64,000 nt of DNA from Tulasnella sp. 424 (lineage: Eukaryota; Basidiomycota; Agaricomycetes; Cantharellales; Tulasnellaceae), in NCBI GenBank assembly GCA_019633425.1, contig WSUB01000097.1, positions 62,001-126,000 of the forward strand. Direction: 5' to 3'. Below the pieces are notes generated by a model. That model did not search any database. It had not been told where the DNA came from and saw only the letters and a list, made by a program, of their open reading frames with translations. The position numbers were made by a program, and so were the translations under genes. Below, piece by piece: positions 1 to 12,640 of this stretch; position 1 is the first letter of the stretch, and each line of letters starts with the position of its first letter.

Positions 1-1320
1 AGAACGAAGTTGGTATCGGAGCGATGCCTTGAGGAAGTCGGACCTTCCGATTGGTGCGCCGATGCTGGATTCGTGTAGGTATATAGACCAGGGCCGTGAC
101 TACCGGAATGGATCGAGGCCTCATGAACGGTGAGAAAGGGACCGAGAGAGACTGACTTACACTCCATCAACGGATGACGCTCCATAGATCAGCTGGCTAA
201 AAGCGGTTCTGAGTGCGTCACAGATAGCGCAGGATTCCAAGTTACAAGGGGCGGGGTTGCTATCATTTGCGATATCACAAGCCGCTTTGCCGCCGTAGTA
301 CGTAGTAACGACGGTGCACCCGTCGTTTGCCTGCCTGTATATGTTTGGATCAGCTACCAAATACGGTGCCGTTGACGAGCTCGACTCACAGAGCAAAGTC
401 AAATCGCCGGTATATCTTCCCTGGAAGGTCGACCCGGTAGATGGATTTCAGCTTGGTCATGGAGACGTTGTTGGAGTCCCAACGCTCTTGCATCATGAGG
501 AGAACTGAAGTCGAAGGAGGGTGGTGTTCGGTCATCAGATCCCTACGAGAGCAGCTGTCGAAGGAACTTACTCTTCCGCCCAATAGGAGCGTTGGAACCC
601 TCCTCTCTGAGAGTGATAGCATCCGCACGGCTGGCCGCGGCGACAGGTGCGGGCGCCGGAATTATTGACGCAGGGGGTGTCGTACTTTGTGAGGCTTCGT
701 GGCAAAGGATACCACAATAGCGGTGCTGAACGATTGAACCATCTTCCTTTGATTCCCAGCTCTTTCCTCGTTTACCACAATTCTGAGGGAAGCAAGCCAG
801 CATTGGCGTCTTGCTACACAGCCACTTCACAAGCGGAAACTCGCCTCGCACAAATTTGACTTATTGGATGTGTTGGAATCTATTCGGAGTGAGCATGAGT
901 CAGATTCTCATTCCTATGTAAATAAGCCTATTTCGTACCGTAAGTGGTGCCGTAATAGGCGATCTCGCTCTGTCCCTGCGTGTAGTTTGGAGGTGGAGGT
1001 GGAGGGGCGTATTGATAGTTGTTCGGTAGAGCGGTTGAGGTTGAGGCTGAGGTTGAGGGGGGTTTCCATTTACTGCCTTCGGTAGCACATGCTATTTACG
1101 TAGACACGGATTAGGTTTGGTCTCCAACTACTGATGAGGGATGACCTCACTTTTGCCACAGTACGAGTAGTTTCCGTATTTCGGTCGCACGCCGCAATAC
1201 TTGAGAGCAGAGAGTGAGCATCCCATAACTGAGGACTCATCAAGGCGATGGCAGTGGGCGCTCACCTCACACATTGCGGTAGCTGGGGCATACGGGTTGA
1301 AGTAATTAGAGGTCGACATA
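1..1320 (-). CDS. Copy 1 of zinc-motif/PARP-like paralogue (3' part cut by window edge)
   Basis: First of six minus-strand paralogues, here only the 5' part. Exons inferred in gene order: about 1319-1275 ending MCE; about 1200-1148 with YCGVRPKYGNYSYCGK; about 1090-945, a Pro/Ser-rich exon starting CATEG; about 800-565 with the longer Cys motif ending HRYCGILC; 496-386 matching the ERW..IYRVDLPG segment; about 385-160 with TTYYGG and CAICDALR; and about 110-1 with GPGLYTYTNPAS. Joined across introns, the first exons give C-x2-C-x11-C-x3-C, a likely zinc site. GLYTYTNPA matches the GIY block of PARP-like ART folds, but the preceding His is Tyr. The intron after NLCE would start GCGAGT, a GC-AG or damaged donor. 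The start codon is not resolved. Identification of the fold rests on remembered fungal family members. Confidence 0.6.
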
Positions 1321-1539
1321 AGTAGCGAGGACGCGAGACGAGCTTGAGGTGAAAGGGTTAAGTGGTTGTAAGACGCGCTTCAAATAACGTCGAGGAGGCT
1401 GTGAAATGTTTAGCCTCGTGATGGACACGACCCCCTCTTCGTGCAAGAGATAGCAGAATTGGAGATCCGGTCTCCAACGAGAGTCAGGCTGGACCCTATA
1501 CACCGCCCGTCTCAGTGGCGGAACTGGTGACGTAACAGC

Positions 1540-2769
1540 ATTGTATCCTTGTTTCCGGCTTTTACCCCGCTAAATCCGCTTCCACACTCGGCACTTCCCA
1601 ACTGTAGACCTCAGACGTCATGTCATCGAATGTATCTGCTCTATCCCGCTTCTTCTCGTAGCTACTGGTTATAAGCGGGGTATCTGGGGTACTGTCCCCA
1701 CTCACACCTTGACGTCTTTCGCCGGTCTGCTCGCGTGTTTTTTAGATTTGGATCATCACTTGCACATCGTGCTGTTCCTGCCAAGATGGGGAGGTGCCTT
1801 CCAAACGCGTCACCGCAGCCAAATTTAAAAACTCGCGGGCCTATTACCTATGCCAAAGCTTGGTGCTGCGGAAGTACGTGTCCTTAGGTTAGAAGGCCCT
1901 TTCCAAGCGCCAAGCCGACGAGGCCGAGGAGGGTTTAGCCTACCTCTGGACGTTGCATCACTGCCTACCTCTGGACGTGGCATCGCTGCCTCTCGCTGAA
2001 GTTTGGACACTCCTTCGTCAGAAAGGGTCATCTAAGCCTGGGCCCGCGGCAAGAAAAACTTACCAAAGACTGCCAACAGCCAGGTACTTACCTTCTGCGA
2101 TCGCCCCCTTCAGAGAATTTATCGAAAGCCGACTGCTCGTCAGCCTTCTGTTGCCTTCACCAAAGTTTAGAAGTGCAACAAGGTCGCAGAGCACTCGAGG
2201 TGAAAAGCTTGGAAAACTGATAATGTTGAGAATGAAAGTAACCATCCTGCATATTATAGTCTTTCGCTGCTATCGGGGAGACGTCTTTAACGTGATAGCG
2301 GATTAAGAGAAGAGAGGAGGTTCTGGTCAAGGCTTGGGGATTGGTCACAGTGCAAGCTTGAAGGATTAGCGACGGTAGTTTGTGTCACTCTCGTAGCAGA
2401 GCTCGTAGGGTAGAGGTAAGACTGAAACAGCGACATCCAAAAACAGGCGCGGAGAATTGGATCCAATGTTTTCTCCGCCGGAGATGCATAATAAGCTCTC
2501 GGAATCTTCCTTCCTGCTGAGCACGAGCCAGATGATCAGGTCAATCTAGGAGGGAGCTGGAGTTTGGAGCGTGCCACACCCCTCGAACGTCAGAACGGGG
2601 TACGACAGGTAAAACACGAAACATTATAGAAATCTAAAGCCAATATGGTAGGGCTTTCCCTTAATTGGGACCCGAAAAACTAAGTTTCAGATTATCATTC
2701 GTATTGAGCAACCATACGGGTTGCGATATCCCCCCAGAGGCGCCCTCGCCAAACGGCATTATTTTCATC
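1540..2769. repeat. Spacer block repeated between array members (first copy)
   Basis: This stretch holds no convincing gene. It aligns by eye with 7740-8830. Shared landmarks are the GGTATCTGGGGTACT string (1680, 7778), the TGGGGAGG block (1785, 7895), a CTCTCGCTGAAGTTTGGA block (1990, 8075) and the CGACATCCAA.AACAGGCGCG block (2430, 8550). It is the spacer between one copy's promoter and the next copy's truncated 3' end. The stretch 1321-1540 between copy 1 and this block shows nothing I recognise. Confidence 0.7.
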
Positions 2770-5700
2770 CGGATTCAAGGGGGTTTCGGCTAGCGCTTTG
2801 GAGGTGGCTTATTTTATCTTAGGAGGATGGTCGGGAAGATCATCGAAGTAATCTTCGTCGTCTTCGTCAAATCCCTCTTGTAGTTCCTGTCGCTTCACCA
2901 AGTTTGGATCCGGTTTCAAGAGGTCAAGATCATCTTCATCTTCGTCCATTCGAGATTCCAAATCCCTGGAGCGCTTCACGTATTTGTGGGCTGCCGCAAC
3001 TGAGCCGGTAATTCAGGCCGCTGAGCGCTACATCGGAGTGAGAAGGTAAAACCAACTCACCGCTGGATCGTGGTTCGTCATCAGGGTCGGCGTGGCCTGT
3101 ATTTCATCGTTACCAAATGATGGCCGAGCAGAAATCAGAGCCGACATACCAGTCCAGGTGTAATATGATTGCCTCATCGCCTTCTGGGGACCCCCCGCGA
3201 CTTGATCCTGTCAATAAAAATTCTCAGATTGTTCTCGTCTTCCGAACAGTGCGTCTTTGGGAGCATACCATAAGAGTGGAGGCCGGTCGGCCCTTACCTG
3301 GAGAAGAATTATCTCATCAGGTTCTGAGGTGATGTCTCAATCAAGGTGCTTACGAGGTACGGGTGCCTTGCCTTTTTTGTTGTTAAAGTAGTCTAATACC
3401 CAGATCAGCGATAGTTCGCGTAAAGAAATGCAGATAAAGTACCCATCACATTGTCGTCGTCAATACGCGCTTGGCACCGGAGGGGGTCAGTGGCACTCTG
3501 GCAGAAACACGGTCAAGGCAGAGGTGGATTTACCGTACGCGTGGGGTGGCTGCGCAGGGGGACTTGGAAGGGACCCTGTGCTCACAATCGAGTCAGCAGA
3601 CAGTGATACCACCCTTGGTAAACACCTGCCTCGTGAATCAGGGTTGATCATCGCGCGTAGTGCTGCCGTCGCTGGATCAGGTGCAGGCGTTGCTAGACAC
3701 CGCCGAACGTTAGTTTAGTACGAGAGCACTTCATGAAGGGGGAAAAGAACACTCACCAAAAAGGCCTTGATTTTTCGCTCTAGGTGGCGAAAGCTGGGCG
3801 CTGGCTGGAGTAGGTGAATAGACTATGGTAGCAAAATAGCAACTCTCGTGAGATATTATTAGGACGATGAATGCGAGTTGTGTATCCCAACCAGGAACTG
3901 GGTATGCTGCAGTGTGAGCCGGCGCACTGGCAGGTGTAGGTGGAAGTCCTCGTTGCACATGGGGTGGCAGCGAGGGAGGCGGTGGAGGAGCTACAAGTGG
4001 TGCTAAAGGCACAAGTCAGCAAACAGCAACACCACCTTAACAAGCACACCTGCCTCGTGGATCAGGGTTGATCATCGCACGTAGTGCTGCTGTCGCTGGA
4101 TCGGGTGCAGGTGTCGCTAGACACCGCCGAATGTTTAGCTTAGTACGTGAACAATTTATGAAAGGAAAACGGACATTTACACAAAAGACCTTGGTTCAGC
4201 GCACTAGGCGGAGAAACTTGGGCACTGGTTAGAGCAGCTGAATAGACTCTGGGAGCTAAACAGCAACTCTCGTAAGACATTAGGATAATGAGTGCTAGTT
4301 GTAGAACTCCACCGGGAACTAGGTCTACTACACTGGGAACCGGTGCAGGTGTCGATGGAAGTCCTCGTTGCGAGCCAGGTGGCAGCGGGGGAAGCGGTGG
4401 AGGAGCTGCAAGTGGTGTCAAAGACGCCTTTATACGAATGGCTAAGAGATTGCCCAGAGCTCCTCGCACCTGGAGGTCCTGATTCACTAGTAGTGCCTCT
4501 TCGAAATTCTAAGAAAGCGATTCCATTAGCAAAGAGAATACCTGACAGTACTGTAACAACTGACGAATCGGAGGGATATCTTCTACTACTAGGTGTAGAC
4601 AGTGATTAGGGATAACTGCAACCAGCATAAATTAGGAACCAACTTTGATCGATATCCATCGCGTCTGGGTCCCGTTTTGCAATTGTACTTCGTGATGACA
4701 ATGCAGCACTGCTACTTTGATCTGGCGAAGAGGCCACTAGGAAGAGAGGTTAAATTACGGGCACGAAGGGAGCTGGTCTTCCTACCTCCTGTAAAGGCCA
4801 CTCCGATCCCACTGAATGCTCGGCGAAGTGAATCGGTGAGGGAGTTAGTTCTTGCAGATGAGTCTCCCAATGGGTTAACTTCCTGCACGGCTACAGATTG
4901 ATCAGCATTGCTGCCGCGGGGCTGAGGTGCGTTCAGAGGGGAAGGGGAAACGACTTGGTTAGCAGCTACGTGAAGAAAGAAATATGAACATCATCGATCA
5001 CGGAGGTCGCGTGGATCCTTCGATGTTAAAATGTAAAGTAGTTATGAACGTACAATTGTCTCTCTCCTTGCGCACAATAGTACTGTCAGGTTTTGGGGGA
5101 CCGCGAATAGCTGAAACCGTCGAAGGTTGGTGTATTCCCTGGGTACTAGTGAAGCTTGGAGGGTATTCGGGAAGTTCTATTGAAACCGAGGCTCGATTAG
5201 GAGGGCTACAATCCACCCCGCTCGTTCTGGAGGCCGCCTCGATCCTGATCGATCAACCATATTGCGGTTGATAGCTATTTCACATTACCTGAATCTGTTA
5301 CGTCCACACCTGGGTGTTGTTTTGAAGAAGAGACTGCCCCTGTGCCTTTTCCCCGTGGTTTCCTAGATATTAGCAGGCAAGGTCAGTAATAACGAGATAT
5401 TAATGATACCGTTTTCTTACTGAAGTGGAACTTCCGCTTGAGCCCTTGCTTTGCCCTTGCTCCCCTTCACAGCGTTTGGCTTGGTTTCTCGAATATCAGA
5501 TGCATCAACCTGCTAAATTAACAGATGCGAGTAATTTAGCGAGCCCGATCGGCCAGAAACGACGTTTTTCACCTTCCCAATGCCACCAGCGATAGGGGTC
5601 GCAATGGCTGGAGCTCGGCCAAGCGATACCGAATTTGTGCTGACAGGGATTGCGTGTTGACTCGCTTTAGGTGGAACAGTCTTGTTACATATTAAAAGAT

Positions 5701-7200
5701 GGGTCGGAATGATTGCAGTCGCTTGAGCACAGAATACCACCCCCGAGTCGTCGATAAAACCCTATGCGTTACGAGATCAGCCAAAATCTGGATTTCAAAT
5801 GCTTCCCACTCACGGCGTACGAATTTGGACTCGGCGCAGAATCCGCCTTTGTTACGACCCGGCATTGAATAAGGGCGCAACCGAACCCCTGTGCCTTCAA
5901 ATTATTGTCGGGAACTGTCGCAGGATAGGCTAATGCTGGATTCGAATAGGTATATAGACCTGGTCCGTAGCTTCACAGTCCAAGATGTAGTCACCATAAA
6001 TCAGAGTAGACAACATGATTGACTTACGCTCCATCACTACACGATACTCCATAGAGCAAATTTCCGAAGGAGCTGCGAAGAGCATCACACAAATCGCAAG
6101 ATTCAGATGCACAAGGAACCGGATCTGTGTCATCCGCTATGCTGCATGTGGCTATCGCACCATAATAGGTCGTTGTGACGGGACAACCATCGTTCATTTG
6201 ACTGGCCGCAAAGTTTTAGGACTGAGAAGGGTAAACAAATGAACGGGCGAGGCTTACAGAGCGAGGTCAAATCGACGGGACACTTGCCCCGGGGTGTCAA
6301 TGCGATATATAGCTTTTAGCTTGGGGATGTCAAGTTTATCGGATTTCCAGCGCTCTTGCATCATGAGCGATACTAACCGTCGAAGATTTATACACGTCCT
6401 CAGTACAATACCAGAGGAAATACGTGCTCCGACGAGACCCACTTTGGCGTCCCATTAGGGTGTTTGTGCGCTCCGGCCAAAGCTTTAAGGGTTCACGACC
6501 AGCGAAGGCCGCAGCGGGAGCAGGAATGGTTGATGCAGGCCAGAGTGTCTGCTGTGAAGCTTGATAGCAACGAATCCCACAATACAGATGCGTGATAACC
6601 GTCCCATCTTCGTCCGGTTCCTGACTCTTGACGCGTAAACGACAATTCTAAAGCATGAAAATATTGAGTACTATCTCACATCATCAACTAAGTTAAGTTA
6701 CTTACTTCACACATGTTTGAGGCGGCAGAGGTGTTGGGCCCTTGTTTGTCGGGGCTCTCAGCGAACATCCAAACGGAACGTGATTTTCCTGCCTACCAGG
6801 GGTAGCACTGTAAAAGAATTGGCTCTGCATAGCCATGGAGGTAGGCGGTCCCTGTGCACTGCTCGCTTGGGCTGCAGGGTTCCTTCGAGTTTCGGCCTCA
6901 GCAGCGCACGCTAAAGGAGCGGTACTGGTTCAGTGCCACTCAATTCTAATACTTAGAATTCGGGTTCGCGTACTTTTTCCGCAGTAGTCATAATTTTGAA
7001 ACTTCGGCCTGATGCTACAGTTCTAACAGTATGGGGATGAATGTCACCAAGTATTTGTCGCTTCGCTAGCTTGAAAGGTGGGCGGTTACCTTGCAGAGCC
7101 CTGTGGAGTTCCCACTCAGTCTAGAGTATGAGCGCGGAAATCTGCTGGACATTCTTGAGGTGGCCGACGAAGAGGCTTGATCCGGAACGACGGCAACCGA
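2770..7200 (-). pseudogene. Copy 2 of zinc-motif/PARP-like paralogue, NADAR domain lost
   Basis: Ordered exons can be read on the minus strand. There is a Ser-rich exon ending in CKV/CEV (about 7190-7090), a CGLRPK..YDYCGK exon (about 7020-6970), an exon ending SNMCEV (about 6780-6705), the long Cys motif (about 6620-6450) and MMQERWKSDK..IYRIDTPG (6363-6254). The PARP-like part follows: TTTYYGA at about 6160, GLYTYSNPALA at about 5950, and GFIDDSGVVFCAQ..IIPTHLLICN at 5760-5690. A Lys-rich exon (about 5515-5400) and expanded Pro-rich exons (3480-4440) come next. The acidic linker survives at 2830-3020, but the NADAR core expected beyond it is absent and the sequence runs into the spacer block. 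A G-run near 3190 also shifts the conserved SPEGY-type exon relative to copy 5. Probably a decayed gene. Confidence 0.6.
3480..4440 (-). repeat. About 420-bp tandem repeat carrying duplicated proline-rich exons in copy 2
   Basis: A unit of about 425 bp recurs. The landmark ACACCTGCCTCGTG starts at 3621 and again at 4046, each followed by TCAGGGTTGATCATCGC. The block GGTGG..GGTGGC..GTCAGCA recurs near 3520, 3935 and 4350. On the minus strand the units encode near-identical Pro-rich segments of the type APPPPPSLPP..QRGLPPTPA. Copy 3 has a single related exon (9101-9355). Confidence 0.7.
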
Positions 7201-7383
7201 GGAGATATGCCGATATTGTAAATGGAGAAGACAAGGCTTGAGAAGGAGAAATTATCTATTTAAGAGAGGTAACGTGTATCTTCTTTGATGTTCCCTCAAG
7301 TGCGTAAGTGGGGTGACGGGTGGAAGTAACCACTTGGATGGGAGGACGCAAAATACCTTGAAAAGGCAAAACCCGCAAAACCA

Positions 7384-7395
7384 CCGCTATGTCCG
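7384..7395 (-). promoter_or_regulatory. CGG-N6-CGG site upstream of copy 2
   Basis: The minus strand reads CGGACATAGCGG. This fits the Hap1-type consensus CGGnnnTAnCGG. It lies in a block conserved upstream of copies 2 to 6, preceded by an AAAAGGCAA-like string. Binding is inferred, not shown. Confidence 0.5.
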
Positions 7396-7739
7396 CCCTG
7401 TCGGACCGGCCTTTACTTCCGCCCGGCCGCGGCCATTTCACCCCTGCTACGTAATAATATTGTCTCATTTCTCTAATTATAAACCACTCATCTTTCATGA
7501 GCGCAAGAGCGGTCAGAAATGGAAATCTGGTGTGCAAAGGGAGTCAAGTTGGACACTGCCCGTCGCAGCTGGCGATGGGTGACATAACATGCATACCTGG
7601 ATCCGGGCTTTTCTCCAAGGCTCTCTTGGCTTAGTCTCAAAACCTCAGACTGCTCGGCCTCGTCCAGAACCGGTTATCCTTTTCGAACCGACCCGGACAG
7701 GCACACTCGGTGCTGAGATGTGATATCTCTCTTCTTAAC

Positions 7740-8830
7740 TGTATCCAACGGGTGTTTTTCCTGTAGCTACTGTAAGAAGGGTATCTGGGGTACTTTCCCT
7801 CGTGCACCTCGACGCCTCACTCATGCAGTCCATGCGCGTGTAATATATTTAGAATTTAGGTTACCACCACCCAGCTCGCCCTGCCGTGCCAAGATGGGGA
7901 GGCGCATTAATCCCAAACACGACATCACACCCAAATTTGAAAACCCCGGGCCTGTGACCTGTGCCGAGGCTTTGGTGCTGCGGAGATCCGCGTCCTGAGG
8001 CTTGAAGGCCGCTCAACGCGCTAAGTCATGACGCCTTAGATACTAGCGTTTAGCGTACCTCGGGATGTCGTATCACTGCCTCTCGCTGAAGTTTGGATCC
8101 TCCTCTGTCAAAGGAGGGCCTTCTAATTAAGCGCAAGCGTACGGCAAGAAGGAATTACCGAAAACTCCCTAATAGCCGAGTACTTAACTTCCGTGATCGC
8201 CGACCTTTAGTAAAGGTATTGGCGCGACGAAAGCCGACTGCTTATTATCGTTGTCACTACCGCAGTTGGCTTTCCCGGGAGTTTAGAAGTGAAACATGAC
8301 GGCGGAGCACCCGAGATGAAAAGCTTGCAAAACCGATGACGTGAAGTCGGAGGTGGGAATGAAGTATATTGTAGTATTTCATTGTTTCGCGGTATCGAGA
8401 AGACGTCTGAACGGGAATAGCCGTGTAGGGGCTGAAAGGAGGTTTTAGTCAGAACTTGATCTGTCACATTGCAAGCTTGAAGGACTAGCAACGGCATTTC
8501 ATCTAGCTTCCCAGAGCAGCGGCTGTAGGACAGAGGTAAGATTGAAATATCGACATCCAAGAACAGGCGCGAAGACTTAGAACCGATGTTTTCTCCACCG
8601 GGGATGGATACAAAGATCTCGGGCTCTTCTGGCTGAGCACGAGCGGGATGATAAGTTCAGGAGCTACGGAATTGGGACGTGCCACATCCGCCAACATCGG
8701 ATTGGAGTAAGACAGGTAGAACACCGAACTTTATTGAAAACAAAGGCCATTGTGGTAGAGTGTGCCATTAATTGGGACATGAAAGACTAAATTCCAGATT
8801 ATCATTAGAGTGAACATTATTGAGCAGCAC
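7740..8830. repeat. Spacer block repeated between array members (second copy)
   Basis: Second copy of the spacer at 1540-2769, alignable over most of its length at moderate divergence. It runs into the truncated 3' end of copy 3 through the same sequence, GAGGCGCCCTCGCCAAACGG (8851-8870; counterpart near 2736). Open frames here differ in frame and length between the two copies, so I do not call a gene. Confidence 0.7.
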
Positions 8831-11800
8831 ATATACGGATTGGGATATCTCCTAGAGGCGCCCTCGCCAAACGGCAATATTTTCATCCGGTTTCAGGGGG
8901 ATTTCGGCTGGCGCTTTGAAGGAGGTTTACGATACCCCGCAGGAAGGTCGAGAAGATCATCAAAGTCATCGTCCTCGTCCTCGTCAATTCTATCCTGTTG
9001 TTCCAGTAGCTTTGCCATCGCCGCGCGAAGGGAATCTTTTGCTGGATCAGGGGCAAGCAATGCTAGACATCAACAATGTCCAGCTTAACACGGAGGCGCT
9101 TCATGGGGGAGAGAAAGGGCACTTACGCAAAAGGCCCTGGTTTGCCGCGATAGCCGGTCTAGGGACGCTGACTGGAATGGGTGGATAGGCCACGGTAGCT
9201 AGAAAGCAAGTCTCGTGAGGCGTGGTTAGGACAGTGGATGTTAGTTGATACCTACCTGTTGAAATCGGAGCTTGGTAGAAGTTTCCGTCTGCCCCCAAAA
9301 TGACTTTCATACAGATAAGGGGGTTAGGAGGACTTTGATATTCCGCACATCGCAACTCACATAGAGTAATACCTGGCGGGGGCGGATTTGGGAGGGGGAT
9401 GAAGCCGCCTTGGGTTTGAGCGTCTAAAGAACGGGGTGAGGTCCAATGACAGCAGGCCTTTCACAGCACTGACAGAATTGACCAGGTCCTGGGGATTTTA
9501 AATTACTCTGGTAAACCGCTATTTGAATTTCAGCATCACTCGCGTGCAGGAAGAAGGCTGTGGCAGCTGACCCTGGGGGACCTGTCCTCCTGCCGCCCCA
9601 GACTCCCCTATCAGCGACGTATATTTAGCCACGCTTATCCCAAGCCAGTATTCGTCACACATACCGGACGAAGGTGGGGGTGGCGCCGAGCTCCCTGCAT
9701 CCGCGAATGCGCCTGGCATGACTTTCGGTGCTGGTACAACCTGAGGGGCATTGCTACCGCCAGATTGAGGTGATTTAAGAACGTCCTGATTAGCAGCGGC
9801 TGAATAGAGAAATTTTAGTAAGTTTGATCCCAGGAGCCGCTCCAATCCTCAACGACCAGCCTGATTGATTGAGCACATTGCGGTCAAATATGTATTTCAC
9901 ATTACCTGGCTCTGTTAAGTCCGCACCCGGCGGTTGTTTTGAAGAAGAGGTTAACCCAGAGCCTTTTCCCTGTGACTTCCTAGATATGAAATGACACGGT
10001 TAATGATAGCGATGGGTCACTGAGACCGTTTCTTACTGAGGTAGAGCTTTGGCTTGAGCCTTTGCTTTGCCTTTATTGCCCTTCACAGGTTTTGACTTAG
10101 TTTCTCCAGTGTCGGATAAATCAACCTGCTGAATATAAGGTATTAACTTAGCGAGGTCGACTTTCCAGAAGCAAAATTATTCACCTGCCCAATGCTACTA
10201 GTGATAGGGCTTGCGGTGGATGGGGCTGAACCTAGCAATACCGAGTTCGAGTTGACAGAAATTGTGTGTTGACTTGCTTTTGGTTGAGCAGCCGCATTAC
10301 ATATCAAAACATGTGTTGGAATAATTGCCGTAGGTTGAGCACAGAATGCCACCCCTGAGTCATCGATAAAACCCTGTGCGTCGCAAGATTAGTAAACATC
10401 TGGGTTCTAAATGCTCCCAACTCACGGCATATGAATTTGGGCTAGGCACAGAATCTGACCTCGCAACCACGCGGCACTGAATAAGAGCAAAATTGGATCC
10501 TTGCGGCTGCAAATCATCGCCGGAAACCGTCGCATGATAAGCCAATGCGGGATTCGTATAGGTGTATAACCCAGGACCGTAGCTGTGCATTTCGTCCGTC
10601 AGTTAATAAAAATCAAATAAAAGAATATGATGGACTTACTCTCCATCACTACATGATTCTCCATGGAGCAAATTACCAAAGGAGCTTCGAAGCGCATCGC
10701 ACAGTTCACAAGATTCAAATGTACAGGGGGTCGGGTTCGCATTGTCGGCAAGGCTGCACGCAGCTATCCCACCATAATAAGTTGTTCTAACCGGATAACC
10801 GTCGTTCATTTGACTAGATGCGGAAGTTTAGGGCAGAAGGGAAGCAGGCAATGCACGTGCGAGGCTCACAGAGCAAGGTCAAATCGACGGTAAACTTGGC
10901 CTGGCAAGTTGATCCGGTATATAGCCTTTAGCGTAGGGATCTGGGATTCATCCGATTTCCAGCGCTCTTGCATCATGAGTGATACTACTCGTCGAAAAGC
11001 GAATCATGCATCCTCAGCGCAATACCGTAGCAAAACATTTTTCTGATCAGACATACTTTTGCGTCCTAGTGGGGTTTTTGTGCGCTCTATCCGAAGCGTT
11101 AAGGGTTCGTTGCTGGTGAAAGCCGCAGCGGGAGCAGGAATGGTTGACGCGGGCCAGGATGTCTGCTGTGAAGCTTGATAGCAACGGATCCCACAATACG
11201 GATGCGTGATAACCGTCTCATCTTCGTCCGGTTCCTGAATTTTGGTACGCGAAAGGCAGTTCTAGAGCAGGAACATATTGAGTACCGTCTTGCGTCACCA
11301 ACTGTAGTTAGGATACTTACTTCACACACGTTTGGAGTAGTAGGTGCGTCGGGCCCTTGTTCGTCAAGCCTCTTAGCGAATGTTCGAACTGACGGCGGAT
11401 TTACTACCTACTAGAGAGGAGGCTGTAAGCATATAGGTCCCGCCGAGTTGCGGATGTAGGTGAGCCCTGTGCGTTTGCCGCTGGCACTGCAGAGTTCCTT
11501 CGAGTTTCCGCCGCAGTGGAGCAGGCTAAGGGAGCGGTAGTGGGTCAGCGCCACTGCATTCAAAATACTTGGAATTCGGATTCAGGTACTTCTCCCGCAG
11601 TAGTCATGATTTTGAAACTTCGGCCTGACGCCACAGTTCTACCAGTATTGAAATGAATATCAATATCACCAGATATTGTAATCTCACCAGCCCGAGAGGT
11701 GAGCGATTACCTCGCAAAGTCCTGTTGAGTTCTTACTCGATGCAGAGAATGAGACGCGCGAAAATGGGCTGGCCATTCTTGAGGTAGCCGACGAAGAGGC

Positions 11801-11900
11801 TCCAATCCGGGAGGACTACAACGGAGGAGATTCGCCGATATCGGAAATGGAGAACAAAGCTTGAGAAGGGAAATCGTCTATTCGAGGGATATAACTTGTG
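8831..11900 (-). pseudogene. Copy 3 of zinc-motif/PARP-like paralogue, NADAR domain lost
   Basis: The architecture matches copy 2. A Ser-rich exon ends TGLCEV (about 11830-11712). Then come the Cys-motif exon (about 11640-11595), a FAKRLDEQGPDAP..VCEV exon (about 11400-11320), the long Cys motif (about 11240-11100) and ERWKSDESQIP-like (about 10975-10870). The PARP-like fold has TTYYGG at about 10780, CDALRSSFG, GLYTYTNPALAYHA (about 10575) and GVAFCAQPTAIIPTHVLIC (about 10350-10290). A Lys-rich exon (about 10130-10040) and a Pro/Ser-rich exon (9845-9519) follow. The acidic linker is present at about 9020-8945. Beyond it the NADAR core is missing at the same point as in copy 2, so the truncation predates their duplication. 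Parts may still be expressed; the start codon is unresolved. Confidence 0.6.
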
Positions 11901-12017
11901 TCTTCTTTTGGCGTTGGTCAAGTGTTGCCTCAAGTGGGCAAGTGGGGTGACGGATGGAAATAACCGCTCGGATGGGCGGACCCAACATGCCTTGAAAAGG
12001 CGAAGCCCGCAAATCCG

Positions 12018-12029
12018 CCGATATGTCCG
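12018..12029 (-). promoter_or_regulatory. CGG-N6-CGG site upstream of copy 3
   Basis: The minus strand reads CGGACATATCGG, fitting CGGnnnTAnCGG. It sits just upstream of the first recognisable exon of copy 3, in the block shared with copies 2, 4, 5 and 6. Confidence 0.55.
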
Positions 12030-12640
12030 CCTTCTCGGACCGGCGGTCGCTCCCTTTACATCCGCCCAGCCTCGGCCAATTCACCCTTGTTGGAAGTAGG
12101 AATATTGTCTCCCACCTTCTAAACCGCTCATCAAATACTTGTACTGAAACCCCTTACCTACTCCAAGTACACCGCATTCCTAACTACTCCACTGGTGAGA
12201 TGTTCACCAGGGGTAGAGAGGTTGGATATTATCGGAATGAATACTTAGCACTGTCATTTGTGCATAAGTTAAAATGATTAAACTTCCAAGTAATCGGAGT
12301 GCAACCACCCGGCGTCGGCGCCTTTAACGTTGCTGGTGGCCGATTCGATGCCAACTCGGAACTCAGTCGCTCCAGACATGTTGTACTTAAATTCATTAAA
12401 ACTGATGATTCGCTATTATCTGAGATCTACAGCAGTGTATGTGACTAGTATTTGGCTCCAAGCCTCTGCCATCGTCGCCGGCGTTGGCCACGACACGTCG
12501 GTTCGGTTTATGAAGACCCCCGTCAGCGGCGGGGTGAGGTAACAAAGTTGAAGCGTTGGATGGACCGGACCCTGGCGGCGGTTCAGATCTCCGTCAGACC
12601 GGACTTGACCCTGAGATAAGCGGTTCTCGGGGAGGGGTCG

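Noticed and set aside
900..1088. Minus-strand frame with a PQPQPQPL run as a separate small gene
   Set aside because: A neighbouring frame fits the array exon pattern (CATEG..PPPPPPNY) with an intron donor at the right place; the PQ run is an out-of-frame reading.
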